From Polaribacter sp. SA4-10 (GTDB lineage: Bacteria > Bacteroidota > Bacteroidia > Flavobacteriales > Flavobacteriaceae): 64,000 nt of DNA. The notes below the pieces were generated by a model, which was not told the DNA's origin, made no database searches, and saw only the letters and a list, made by a program, of their open reading frames with translations. Each line of letters opens with the position of its first letter. Positions within the stretch are counted from its first letter, which is position 1. Positions 26,677-35,174 of this stretch are shown here, in pieces. The stretch is from assembly GCF_002163835.1 (NCBI RefSeq), contig NZ_CP019331.1, positions 2,269,001 to 2,333,000 on the forward strand. Reading direction: 5' to 3'. Position numbers and translations under genes: made by a program.

Positions 26677-27730
26677 ATTTTTTAGCCATATAATTATTCA
26701 AGTATTCCGCATCTTTTTTAACGCCTCCTAAAGTAGCAGAACCTCTAGTATATAACCAAGGAAGTCCCAAAAAATACAAACCTTCAATATCACTTACACC
26801 TCTATAGTTTTTCGGATAATGGTTCTCATCTAATTCAATACCTTCAATCCAGTTAAAATTAGGTTTAAAACCTGTAGCCCAAACAATATTTTTAATATCA
26901 TTTATTTTTTGCTTTTCAAAGATGATGGTTTCATCATCTGCATCAAGCGTTCTACCAACACAAGTAATGTTTTGTTTCTTAAACAACGTTTTTACGTCTG
27001 TTCCAATAACGGGTTGTCCGTTTTTGCTTAGTTTTTTACCAATCCAAGAGTATTTGTGTGCCGTTAAAAAACCTGTTTTACTAAACCACCACCATAATGT
27101 TTTTCCTAAAAATTCCTGTGGAAGAGAAACAATATTTGTATTTCCAGAGAAATAAACAGCGCTATTTGTTTGCGAAATTTCATTTAAAATCTGTACCCCA
27201 GAATCTCCAGCTCCTACAACTAATGTTGCGCCGTCTTGTAATTGATCTGGACTTTTATAATGCTCGCTATGAATTTGGATTATTTCTTTTGATATTTTTG
27301 TGTGACAAGCAGGAGTAAAGGGTTTATGAAAAGGGCCAGTAGCTATAATCACATTTTTTGCCTCAAATGTTTTTGTATCACTTTTTAAGATAAAAACATC
27401 CTTTTCTTTTTTTAAAGAAGTTATTTTTTGGTTGAATTTAATAGGAATATTAAATTTTGAAACGTAGGCTTTTAAATAATCTGCTACTTCGTATTTATTT
27501 GCATAATATCCCTTTTCATAAGGAAAATCCATGCCTGGTAAACTATTAAATTCAGAAGGAGTAAATAATTTTAAAGAATTCCATCTTTTTAACCAAGGAG
27601 CACCTGTTTCAGTATTTGCATCAACGATTAAATAATTAGCGTTTTGTTTACTTAAATGGTAAGCAATCGCCAAACTAGATTGACCAGCACCTATAATTAT
27701 ATAATCCTTCATGTATTGTTTTAGAGCCAC
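26675..27730 (-). CDS. Flavin-dependent monooxygenase-like NAD(P)/FAD oxidoreductase
   Basis: The 351-residue protein has an FAD-binding IIIGAGQSSLAIAYHL, a second nucleotide site VVGAGDSGVQILNEI for NADPH, and the ATGFKPNF segment near the C-terminus: the layout of FMO/YUCCA/CzcO-like enzymes. Substrate unknown. The first ATG gives six extra residues (MALKQY) before MKDYIIIGAG; the second ATG at 27712 is the likelier start because it places the FAD motif in the usual position. Confidence 0.85.
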   Translation of the reverse strand: MALKQYMKDYIIIGAGQSSLAIAYHLSKQNANYLIVDANTETGAPWLKRWNSLKLFTPSEFNSLPGMDFPYEKGYYANKYEVADYLKAYVSKFNIPIKFNQKITSLKKEKDVFILKSDTKTFEAKNVIIATGPFHKPFTPACHTKISKEIIQIHSEHYKSPDQLQDGATLVVGAGDSGVQILNEISQTNSAVYFSGNTNIVSLPQEFLGKTLWWWFSKTGFLTAHKYSWIGKKLSKNGQPVIGTDVKTLFKKQNITCVGRTLDADDETIIFEKQKINDIKNIVWATGFKPNFNWIEGIELDENHYPKNYRGVSDIEGLYFLGLPWLYTRGSATLGGVKKDAEYLNNYMAKK

Positions 27731-27811
27731 AAAACTAACCTATTTAAAAAGGGTACACTTAAATTATGAGATTAGTTCTTAATAAAGTTTTTAATGCTAT
27801 TTTTTTTGATA

Positions 27812-27910
27812 TTTGGGCGTTACCACAAGGGTCACGCTTTTCGCACTCGCTTTTTTTTCGTTTCTCAAAAAAGAGCTCAAACAAATGCTTCAATCGTTAA
27901 CGCAAGCATA
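27812..27910 (+). repeat. Flavobacterial intergenic repeat, copy A (inverse of 44511-44607)
   Basis: About 100 bases beginning TTTGGGCGTTACCACAAGGG, then CGCACTCGCTTTTT, then GAGCTCAAACAAATGCT and CAATCGTTAACGC. The same segments in the same order occur on the other strand at 44511-44607. No reading frame. It lies between the monooxygenase start and the ABC ATPase promoter. Confidence 0.8.
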
Positions 27911-27949
27911 CTTGCCAATTTTTAGTGATCACAAACCAAATAGAAAACC

Positions 27950-27957
27950 TATTTTTG
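27950..27957 (+). promoter_or_regulatory. -7 box immediately before the ABC ATPase start
   Basis: TATTTTTG matches TAnnTTTG and ends four bases before the ATG at 27962. Transcription would begin at or next to the start codon, giving a leaderless or near-leaderless mRNA. Confidence 0.5.
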
Positions 27958-27961
27958 CAAC

Positions 27962-28885
27962 ATGCTAAAAGTCAATCATATTTCTTTTAAATACAAAAAA
28001 AACAAACCTGTTTTAGAAGCATTTAATTTCTCTTTAAAACAAGGAGAACATCTTTGTGTAATGGGAGAAAGTGGTTGTGGAAAATCTACACTTTTAAAAA
28101 CAATTTATGGGTTACTAGATTTAAAAAAAGGAACTATTTTTTGGAAAGAGCAACCGGTTTTGGGACCAAAAAAACATTTAGTTCCAGGAATGGATTTTTT
28201 TAAATATGTTGCACAAGATTTTGATTTAATGCCCTACATTTCTGTCTCTGAAAATATTAAAAAATTCTTATCTCGTTTTTACCCTGAAGAAAGTGAAAAA
28301 CGAACGCAAGAATTATTAGAAGTAATAGAAATGACCGCTTTTGAAAACACTAAAGTAAAGAACTTAAGTGGCGGACAAAAACAGCGTGTTGCTATTGCTA
28401 GAGCTTTGGCAAAAGAACCTGAATTGTTATTATTAGATGAGCCTTTTGGGCAAATAGATAACTTCAAAAAAAACTCTTTAAGAAGAAATTTATTCCGCTA
28501 TTTAAAAGAAAAAAACATTGCTTGTATTGTTGCTACGCATGATAAAAGTGATGCACTCTCTTTTGCAGATAAACTAATTGTAATAAAAGATAATAAAATA
28601 ATAGAAAACGATTCTCCAAAAGAAATTTACAACAATCCAAAAGAGAAATATGTTGCTGCTTTGTTTGATGATGTAAATGAAATTATCATCAATAATAAAA
28701 AGGTTTTGTTATACCCTCATCAAATTAAAATTATTGATAAATCAGACTTAAAAGCAACCGTTTTAAATTCTTATTTTAAAGGTTCTTATTGGTTACTAGA
28801 AGCAGAATTTAATGAACAAAAAGTGTTTTTTAATCACGCTTCAAATTTGGAAAAAGGTGAAAACGTGTTTTTAATTTTTAAATAA
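27962..28885 (+). CDS. ABC transporter ATP-binding protein with C-terminal regulatory domain
   Basis: The 307-residue ATPase has Walker A GESGCGKST, signature LSGGQKQRVAIARAL, Walker B LLLLDEPFGQID and switch His in VATHDKSDA. Residues from about 235 form a small beta domain (LLYPHQIKIIDKSDLKATVL) resembling the TOBE-type extension of PotA/FbpC-like importers. No permease or binding protein is adjacent, so the substrate is unknown. A -7 box ends four bases before the ATG. Confidence 0.9.
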   Translation: MLKVNHISFKYKKNKPVLEAFNFSLKQGEHLCVMGESGCGKSTLLKTIYGLLDLKKGTIFWKEQPVLGPKKHLVPGMDFFKYVAQDFDLMPYISVSENIKKFLSRFYPEESEKRTQELLEVIEMTAFENTKVKNLSGGQKQRVAIARALAKEPELLLLDEPFGQIDNFKKNSLRRNLFRYLKEKNIACIVATHDKSDALSFADKLIVIKDNKIIENDSPKEIYNNPKEKYVAALFDDVNEIIINNKKVLLYPHQIKIIDKSDLKATVLNSYFKGSYWLLEAEFNEQKVFFNHASNLEKGENVFLIFK

Positions 28886-28983
28886 AATAAGGATTACTTA
28901 TTTCTATTTGTTATTCTAGTGAAAACAACAATATAAAAGCACTCTATTATAGAATCCTACGTTATCAGGAATAGCAAAATACC

Positions 28984-29442
28984 TTAACCTATTTTAGTAA
29001 TCTTAATTGCATTTCCATTAAAAACTACCTCATCATTTTGTTGCTTCCCTAATAACAATTTCCCTATTGGAGAAGAAACAGAAATCGCAAAAAAATCATC
29101 CCCACAAGCTGTTAACTTGCCTACACTTATACTTAAAAAATAATTGACTTTATCAGTATAAATAACACTTCCTAAATGTCCAATTTTAGACGTTTTAGAA
29201 ACACTAACTTTTGCTAAAATTTCTTTCATTTGGTTAATTCCAGCTAATTGCTGACCTGCTTTTTCCATTTCTAACTGTAGCATTGCTCTACCAGTTTCAT
29301 GCTTGTCACCAGCAGAACTTTTAGTTTCAGATTGCAAAGCTTTTTGGTTTGATGAAATGATTTCTTCAACCGTTTTTGCACGTTTATTTACAAACGCTTT
29401 ACATTGGCTAAAAAGCGCTTCTTTAATTTTTATTACCAACAT
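28984..29442 (-). CDS. GreA/GreB-C-like protein (often mislabelled 3-oxoacyl-ACP synthase)
   Basis: The 152-residue protein has an N-terminal helical part with SETKSSAGDKHETGRAMLQL, then a beta-rich end with SSPIGKLLLGKQQNDEVVF, matching the C-terminal domain of GreA (SPIGxALLGKxxGDEV). In Flavobacteriia such proteins are widely named 3-oxoacyl-ACP synthase, but no ketosynthase motif is present; the label probably spread from neighbouring fab genes. It may bind RNA polymerase. The start overlaps the YceI gene by 20 bases, at the end of the polyketide/lipid block. Confidence 0.75.
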   Translation of the reverse strand: MLVIKIKEALFSQCKAFVNKRAKTVEEIISSNQKALQSETKSSAGDKHETGRAMLQLEMEKAGQQLAGINQMKEILAKVSVSKTSKIGHLGSVIYTDKVNYFLSISVGKLTACGDDFFAISVSSPIGKLLLGKQQNDEVVFNGNAIKITKIG

Positions 29443-29965
29443 ACTTCATTTTAATATTCACTTCCTTAGAAAGCAAAAAACTACTGCCACCAACACCAAA
29501 GTCTCTTCTATTTAGAGAAAAATCAGTCAAAATTGTTACTGTGCTTTTAGAGGTGGTTACATTTAATATGGTTTCTACCCTTTTCTTGATTCCTTTAATT
29601 GTTATAAAACCTTTTAGTAAATATTTAGCGCTGGTTATTTTCTCTATTGCAATAGATTCAAATACAATATTCGGATACTTTTTAATATTAAAATAATCTA
29701 CCTCTAAAAGGTGTTTATCTCTAGCCTCTGAATCTGTAAATATTGATGATACGCCTATTTTTACATTCAAAAAACTTCCCTTTAAATTACTCGCACTAAA
29801 ATTACTGGAAGCTATAAATTGATTAAAATTACCAGGTACATTAAATCCAAAATTCTTTATTGTAAATGTAATTTTAGAGGCTGTTTTATCTTGCACCAAC
29901 TCTTGTGAAAAACAAGTGAAAGCACCCAATACAAAAACCAGTAATATAATTTTAAGTCTCATCAA
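29423..29965 (-). CDS. YceI-family periplasmic lipid-binding protein
   Basis: The 180-residue protein has a Sec signal (KIILLVFVLGAFTCFSQE) and a lipocalin-like beta-barrel: DKTASKITFTIKNFG, NLKGSFLNVKIGVSSIFT, a central IVFESIAIEKI strand, and FSLNRRDFGVGG near the end, all typical YceI elements. Family members bind polyprenyl chains or quinone-like lipids in the periplasm. Its place just after the PPTase and ACP genes makes it a candidate carrier for the cluster product. Four bases from the PPTase gene. Confidence 0.88.
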   Translation of the reverse strand: MMRLKIILLVFVLGAFTCFSQELVQDKTASKITFTIKNFGFNVPGNFNQFIASSNFSASNLKGSFLNVKIGVSSIFTDSEARDKHLLEVDYFNIKKYPNIVFESIAIEKITSAKYLLKGFITIKGIKKRVETILNVTTSKSTVTILTDFSLNRRDFGVGGSSFLLSKEVNIKMKYVGNKN

Positions 29966-29969
29966 TATA

Positions 29970-30536
29970 TTAAAATTTAAAACCTAAATTAAAAGCATAC
30001 GCTCCGTAATTTCCATGATGAGAAATTGAGCATGATTTTATTAATAATTCTTCTTGATAATAAAAAAGTGGCGCACCAATAGTTGTTTTTCTCTTCTCTA
30101 TGCCTTCAACTGAAACACCTGTTTCTGCTGCTAGTTTTATTTTCAAATCTAAATCTATTGCGCTTGGCAAACCAATTTCAGAAAAAATAACAGTTTCTTC
30201 TTTTTTTTCTCTGGCGATTGTAGACATATAAAGTGTATTAAAAACAGATACTGTATAAAATGTGTTTTCTTCAAAAACTACGATTCCTTTATCTTTACTA
30301 ATTACAGTACACTCAAACTTTTTAGGAGCAAAAAATCGTTTTTTATGCTTTTGAGTATAACATTTGTAAGCCGCTTCTTTCATACTCCAAAACAACCAAA
30401 CTTGTAAAAATGGATTTTGAGAATTTAAAATAAGTTTTTGTTCTTTAGCTGTAAATTGTTTTTCTAAAAACCCTTTGCGTTGCCAGTTACTTTGCGTTTT
30501 TGCCAATTCTAAATCAATAATATCATTACCAATCAT
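29970..30536 (-). CDS. 4'-phosphopantetheinyl transferase superfamily protein
   Basis: The 188-residue enzyme contains GNDIIDLELAK (metal/CoA-binding Asp) and FWSMKEAAYK (Glu and Lys), the two signatures of Sfp/AcpS-type transferases, and a C-terminal HHGNYGAYAF. It transfers phosphopantetheine from CoA to a carrier protein. Its start overlaps the stop of the ACP gene by one base, so it most likely activates that ACP. Confidence 0.9.
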   Translation of the reverse strand: MIGNDIIDLELAKTQSNWQRKGFLEKQFTAKEQKLILNSQNPFLQVWLFWSMKEAAYKCYTQKHKKRFFAPKKFECTVISKDKGIVVFEENTFYTVSVFNTLYMSTIAREKKEETVIFSEIGLPSAIDLDLKIKLAAETGVSVEGIEKRKTTIGAPLFYYQEELLIKSCSISHHGNYGAYAFNLGFKF

Positions 30537-30787
30537 TACGCTGATAGCTTTTCTTCAATAATTTCTATGGCCGCTTTTACAGAAAGCATTTTTTCCATAG
30601 AATCGTTATCTATTTCGATGTCAAACTCATCTTCAACATCCAAAATAACATCCACTAAATTTGCCGAATTTATTTTTAAATCATTAATAAAATCGGTTTC
30701 TTCGGTTAAGTTTTTAAAAGCTTCTTCATCTTGAATGTACGGTTTTACAATCGCTTTTAATTTTAAGATTAATTCTTCTTTTTTCAT
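30536..30787 (-). CDS. Acyl carrier protein with atypical attachment motif
   Basis: An 83-residue acidic four-helix carrier. The phosphopantetheine Ser is Ser41 in KINSANLVDVILDVEDEF; most ACPs have DSL here, whereas this one has NSA before NLVD. The downstream helix (VEDEFDIEIDNDSMEKM) is canonical. The change suggests a dedicated carrier recognised by the cluster's own PPTase. Three bases after the ketosynthase stop. Confidence 0.9.
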   Translation of the reverse strand: MKKEELILKLKAIVKPYIQDEEAFKNLTEETDFINDLKINSANLVDVILDVEDEFDIEIDNDSMEKMLSVKAAIEIIEEKLSA

Positions 30788-30790
30788 TTT

Positions 30791-32065
30791 TTATAAAATA
30801 TATTTTTTAAAGATAACACAAGCATTTACATCGCCAAAACCAAAACTTGCTTTTGCAATAATATCAATGTCTTTTTCTATTATTTTAGTCGGAATTTTTT
30901 GAGCATCAATCAATTCAGATATTTCTGGATGAATGTCTTCACAATTAATATTTGGGAATACAAACTGTTCTTTAATTTGAAGCACAGAAGCTACCGATTC
31001 AATAGCACCTGCAGCTGCTAAACAATGACCAACCATTGATTTTAACGAATTTATATAAGGAAAATCAGCTCCTTTTCTTTGTAAAGCATTGGTCCAATTT
31101 TCTATTTCTAAGCCGTCTTTTGAAGTGGCGGTTAAATGACCGTTTATCACATCTATTTCTGCTGAGGATATGTCTGAATCTAATAATGCATCTGTAATAC
31201 ATTTCTGAACAGCTTCTGAATTTGGAGCCGTTAATGTGCCACCATTTCTTTGTCCGCCAGAATTTATATTTCCTCCTAAAACTTCTGCATAAATAGTTGC
31301 TTTTCTTTCTAATGCACTTTCTAAAGACTCTAAAACTAGCGCTCCAGCTCCACTTCCTGGCACAAATCCTGATGCTGTTTCACTCATGGGTCTAGAGCCT
31401 TTCTCTGGCGTTTCATTGTGCTTATACGTCATCACGCGCATCGCATCAAAACCACCCCAAGTATATAAACTACTATCGCTAGAGCTACCCACTAACATGC
31501 GCTTTGCTTTTCCGTTTTTTATGCGTTCAAAACCTAATAACAATGCTTCTGTTCCGGTTGTACAAGCTGATGAATTTGTAGTCACTTGATTTCCAAAACC
31601 TAAAATTCCGCCTAAATAGGCAGAAATGCCACTCGCCATGGTTTGCACTACAGAAGTACTTCCTAAACGTCTTACTTTTTGATCATCAATCTTATAAATC
31701 GATTCTCTAAATTTCTCAATCCCTGAAGTTCCTGTGCCAAAAATTAACCCTGAATCATAATCTAAATTTGAATTTTCATCCACAGAAAAACCAGCATCTT
31801 TCCATGCGTCAATTCCCGCCATACAACCATATAAAATAGAAGTGCTATTAAATCCTCGTAATTGTAACGGAGATAAATATTCTAACTTTTTTTCTTCTGA
31901 AACTTCTGGAATTCCACCAATACAGCAAGAAAAACCTTTGTCTTTTAATTCTTGATGAAAAGTAATTCCTGACGTTCCAGATTTAATAGCCTTTGTAAAT
32001 GCTTTTAAACCAACACCATTTGGAGCAACAACTCCTAAACCAGTAATAACAACTCTATTTTTCAT
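30791..32065 (-). CDS. Beta-ketoacyl-ACP synthase (FabF-like)
   Basis: The 424-residue condensing enzyme has the Cys-His-His triad: Cys168 in NSSACTTGTEALLLG, His310 in INGHLTATSKDGLEIENW and His347 in SMVGHCLAAAGAIES. Length and GFGDVNACVIFKK close the KASII fold. It elongates acyl-ACP by decarboxylative condensation. Located beside its ACP and upstream dehydratase, it probably builds the acyl chain for this cluster rather than serving bulk fatty acid synthesis. Confidence 0.93.
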   Translation of the reverse strand: MKNRVVITGLGVVAPNGVGLKAFTKAIKSGTSGITFHQELKDKGFSCCIGGIPEVSEEKKLEYLSPLQLRGFNSTSILYGCMAGIDAWKDAGFSVDENSNLDYDSGLIFGTGTSGIEKFRESIYKIDDQKVRRLGSTSVVQTMASGISAYLGGILGFGNQVTTNSSACTTGTEALLLGFERIKNGKAKRMLVGSSSDSSLYTWGGFDAMRVMTYKHNETPEKGSRPMSETASGFVPGSGAGALVLESLESALERKATIYAEVLGGNINSGGQRNGGTLTAPNSEAVQKCITDALLDSDISSAEIDVINGHLTATSKDGLEIENWTNALQRKGADFPYINSLKSMVGHCLAAAGAIESVASVLQIKEQFVFPNINCEDIHPEISELIDAQKIPTKIIEKDIDIIAKASFGFGDVNACVIFKKYIL

Positions 32066-32078
32066 TTATGCTCAATTT

Positions 32079-32106
32079 ACTTGTGCTGAACTTGCTTCAG
32101 CATCTC
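32079..32106. repeat. Short palindromic interspersed repeat, copy 2
   Basis: Sequence ACTTGTGCTGAAC-TTGC-TTCAGCATCTC; arms TGCTGAA (32084-32090) and TTCAGCA (32096-32102) are perfect. It sits in the 44-base gap between the dehydratase and ketosynthase genes, so it would be transcribed as part of their mRNA. Confidence 0.7.
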
Positions 32107-32109
32107 TAT

Positions 32110-32550
32110 CTATTTAGCCACAATCATCCCTGAAATGGTTCCTCTAGAAACCAATTCGTTCTTTTGATTATACATTTTTACTGCACACTTTAATTTGTTA
32201 AATCTAAAATACTCTTTTTCTGAAACCACCTTTACTTTTTCATTGGGGTACACCGGTAAAAAGAAATCAATTTGATTTGACGTTAGTGCTATTTGTGGTT
32301 TTTTTTCTGATGAAATTTCCTCTTCTAGTAAATATATCCCCAAACAAACCACACCGATTTGAGCCATCGTTTCCGTCAAAATTACACCAGGTGTTACTGG
32401 GTTGTCTTTAAAATGACCTTTATAAAAAAACTCGCTTTCCTTGAATGTATAATTTCCTGAAACGCCATTTTCTGAAATTTCAGTAATTTCATCCACAAAC
32501 AAAAATGGTTTTTTATAGGGTAAATATTGTATGAGCTGTTTTTGGTCCAT
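32110..32550 (-). CDS. FabZ-like 3-hydroxyacyl-ACP dehydratase (hotdog fold)
   Basis: The 146-residue protein has the FabZ active-site region GHFKDNPVTPGVILTETMAQ, with catalytic His46 and Glu60. PYKKPFLFVDEI at the N-terminus and QIDFFLPVYPNEKVKV complete the hotdog fold. It removes water from 3-hydroxyacyl-ACP. Two bases from the reductase gene upstream; the short repeat at 32079 follows. Confidence 0.9.
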   Translation of the reverse strand: MDQKQLIQYLPYKKPFLFVDEITEISENGVSGNYTFKESEFFYKGHFKDNPVTPGVILTETMAQIGVVCLGIYLLEEEISSEKKPQIALTSNQIDFFLPVYPNEKVKVVSEKEYFRFNKLKCAVKMYNQKNELVSRGTISGMIVAK

Positions 32551-32552
32551 TT

Positions 32553-33350
32553 CTAATTTAAACTTTCGCCTCCATCTACTTTTATAATCGTTCCATTAAT
32601 CCAAGAAGCCTCGTCCTTACTTAACAAGTAAACTACATTCGCAACATCTTCTGGAGTTGTTAATTTTTTAAATGGATTTCTTTTTAAGGTATGATTTTTA
32701 ATTTCTTCACTATCAGGAATCATATTAAGAGAAGCGGTATTTGTAACACCAGCTTGAATGCAATTTGCTCTAATTCCGAATTCAGCAAACTCTAAAGCAA
32801 TGTTTCTTGTAATCGCTTCTAAAGTTGCTTTTGCAGCAGAAACCGCAGCATAATTTTTCCAAGGTTTTAAATTTCCTTCGCTTGTAAAACCAATAACTCT
32901 TGCGTCCTCAGCAAATAATTCTTTGTCAAAAATTGCCTGAAACCAATCATATAAACTTATTGCCATTGCATTAATGGTAATTTGGAAATCGTCATTTTGC
33001 AATACTTGGGTCTCTTCAGAATACATGGGTTTTAAGTTCCCTTTTGCTATCGAATGAACCAAGGTTTTTACTTTGCCTTTTCTTCCTAATTTTTCTTCAA
33101 AATCGTGAAGAACTTTAGCTCTTTTTTCTACGTTTAAAGCATCAATATTAAAAGAAATAAACTCAATGTTTTCATTTCTAATTTCATCAAAATCCTTTTC
33201 TATCGAAACAATTTGAGCTCTTGAGTTTCTATGAACCACACAAATATTCATACCGTGTTTTGCCAACTTTTTTGCAGTAGCCAAACCCAACCCCATTGAA
33301 CCTCCTAAAACAAACGCCCAATAATTTTTATCCTGAAATTCTCTTACCAT
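32553..33350 (-). CDS. FabI-like enoyl-ACP reductase / SDR
   Basis: The 265-residue protein has GGSMGLGLA as cofactor loop, TLVHSIAKGN (the HSIA motif of enoyl reductases) and NYAAVSAAKATLEA, where Tyr and Lys are six residues apart as in FabI, not three as in common SDRs. The second FabI Tyr, ten residues before, appears to be Ser (FTSEGNL), so activity may be altered. It would saturate the acyl chain or reduce a pathway intermediate. Overlaps the PKS gene stop by seven bases, showing coupling. Confidence 0.85.
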   Translation of the reverse strand: MVREFQDKNYWAFVLGGSMGLGLATAKKLAKHGMNICVVHRNSRAQIVSIEKDFDEIRNENIEFISFNIDALNVEKRAKVLHDFEEKLGRKGKVKTLVHSIAKGNLKPMYSEETQVLQNDDFQITINAMAISLYDWFQAIFDKELFAEDARVIGFTSEGNLKPWKNYAAVSAAKATLEAITRNIALEFAEFGIRANCIQAGVTNTASLNMIPDSEEIKNHTLKRNPFKKLTTPEDVANVVYLLSKDEASWINGTIIKVDGGESLN

Positions 33351-34396
33351 TCTAACAAAATTCTTTGTGCAGAAAACCCAGGGCCAAAACTCAGCATTAA
33401 ACCTCGTTCTCCTTTTGCCGGGTTTCTATCCATAAACCGCTCTAAAACATACAGCACCGTTGCGCTAGACATATTGCCATACAGTCTTAAAACCTCTTTT
33501 GTATCATCAATATTTTTACCCAAAACACCAAATAAGTCTTCTACAGTTTGCACGATTTTTTTTCCTCCAGGATGAAAAATCAAATGATTTATATCCTCAA
33601 TTGTTAAGTTATTTCTTTCTAAAAAAGGATGTACAATGGCCGGAAAATGGTCTGATATTTTCTGCGGAACTTCCTTGTCTAAGATCATTTGTAAACCTGT
33701 ATTAACCAAATTAAAACCCATCATTTCTGTAGCATCGTAAAAATGATACATGGCTTCATCAATAATTTCCGGGCCTTTATCTTCTTCATATGAAGACAAA
33801 ATTACACTAGATGCACCATCACCAAAAATAGCTGCACTTACAATATTTGTCATCGAAAAATCGTCTAATTGAAACGTGGCTGTTGGCGCTTCAACCGCAA
33901 TAACAACAGCTCTTTTGTTTGGATTTGATTTTAAAAAATTCTTTGCATAAATAATTCCCGAGACTCCTGCTGCACAGCCCATTTCCGTAACTGGTAAACG
34001 CACAATATCTTGTTTCATTCCTAAGGAATTAATTAAATATGCGTCCATCGAAGGAATCATAATTCCCGTGCAACTTACGGTAATAATATAATCTAAATCG
34101 GTAGCTTTTAGGTATGCTTTTTCTAATGCTTTTTTTAGAGATTGTTCCCCTAACTTTACCACTTCTCGTGCGTAAATATTGTTTTTCTCTTCAAAAGAAG
34201 TTGCTATAAAAACTTCTTCAGGGTCCATAATTGAATAGCGCTTATCAACGCCAGCTCCTTCAAAAAGTTTAATTACTTTTCGCTGAAAACGAGTATCTTG
34301 ATTTTGCATCCAGAGTTTTACAAACGGAATAATATCTTTTGTTTCTCTATAATATTTTGGCAGCTGTTTTGCAACTGATGTTATTTTTACTTTCAT
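33344..34396 (-). CDS. Type III polyketide synthase (chalcone/stilbene synthase family)
   Basis: The 350-residue enzyme has the type III PKS triad: Cys141 in TEMGCAAGVSG, His275 in HLIFHPGGKKI and Asn308 in LYGNMSSATV, with the FGPGFS segment (SFGPGFSAQ) near the end. The GNMSSATV form separates it from FabH. It extends an acyl starter with malonyl-CoA and cyclises the chain into pyrones or resorcinols. Next to it are starter-making fab genes downstream and a methyltransferase and flavoprotein upstream. Product unknown. Confidence 0.93.
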   Translation of the reverse strand: MKVKITSVAKQLPKYYRETKDIIPFVKLWMQNQDTRFQRKVIKLFEGAGVDKRYSIMDPEEVFIATSFEEKNNIYAREVVKLGEQSLKKALEKAYLKATDLDYIITVSCTGIMIPSMDAYLINSLGMKQDIVRLPVTEMGCAAGVSGIIYAKNFLKSNPNKRAVVIAVEAPTATFQLDDFSMTNIVSAAIFGDGASSVILSSYEEDKGPEIIDEAMYHFYDATEMMGFNLVNTGLQMILDKEVPQKISDHFPAIVHPFLERNNLTIEDINHLIFHPGGKKIVQTVEDLFGVLGKNIDDTKEVLRLYGNMSSATVLYVLERFMDRNPAKGERGLMLSFGPGFSAQRILLEW

Positions 34397-34454
34397 AATA
34401 TTTTTTTCTCACAATTATTTTTTTTCACGGAATTCACAAGTTTAAATCTCAAAA

Positions 34455-35174
34455 TCAAAACTCTGTTCTTATTAATATCCACTGATATCGAAAAGCCCAT
34501 TTCCATGATATTTGTGGTTTTATATTTAATGTTTGAGAGATCATCACTAAATCTTTTCGTTTAAACCCTCTTAAAACGGAAGTTAAGCCGTCTTCAATAA
34601 TCATCTTATTTTTGATAAATACCGATAATAACATAAATAAATAATATGCCAATTTATGTCTGTGCAAGTCGTTTACAACCACTCCTATTTTTGTCTGCTT
34701 TAATGTGTTTTCTAAAAAAGACACCAATTGTTCTTCTTTAAAGTGGTGCAGAAATAATGTTGCTAAAACAACATCAAATTTTCTTTTTTTGAACTCCTTA
34801 GAAAAAATATCTTCCGTTTTAAAACTTAATTCATGAAATTCGGTCGATAGTTCATTTGCATATTCTATTGCTGTTGGGTTTGCGTCGATTCCTAACAACT
34901 TCATTTTGTAGCCATTTTTTCTACCAAACTTAGCAACATCCCTTAAAATATCGCCATGTCCACAGCCAATATCTACGATGCTTAATTCCTGTTCTTTTGG
35001 ATGGTTTTTTAAAATTTTTTTCAGCGAATTTACGGTGACTAAATTGCCGCCTAACCAACGATTTATATTTTCTAATTTATCTAAAGTATCACGTAACAAA
35101 TCTCCTCCAATAGAAAAATCGTCCATCAACTCTTCCTTGTCTGTTCTGTTTTTTGTGTTGATGAAAAAATCCAT
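34455..35174 (-). CDS. SAM-dependent methyltransferase
   Basis: A 239-residue class I methyltransferase: motif I VDIGCGHGDILRDV, motif II LLGIDANPTAIEYA, and VLATLFLHHF as motif IV-like. The C-terminal half is helical and basic with a hydrophobic segment (YYLFMLLSVF) that may touch the membrane. Directly linked to the flavoprotein (one-base overlap) and 58 bases before the PKS, as in phenolic-lipid clusters where such enzymes methylate the polyketide ring. Confidence 0.88.
   Translation of the reverse strand: MDFFINTKNRTDKEELMDDFSIGGDLLRDTLDKLENINRWLGGNLVTVNSLKKILKNHPKEQELSIVDIGCGHGDILRDVAKFGRKNGYKMKLLGIDANPTAIEYANELSTEFHELSFKTEDIFSKEFKKRKFDVVLATLFLHHFKEEQLVSFLENTLKQTKIGVVVNDLHRHKLAYYLFMLLSVFIKNKMIIEDGLTSVLRGFKRKDLVMISQTLNIKPQISWKWAFRYQWILIRTEF

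Noticed and set aside
28984..29442. 3-oxoacyl-ACP synthase as the function of the GreA-like gene
   Set aside because: No Cys-His-His or Cys-His-Asn triad and only 152 residues; the C-terminus fits GreA.
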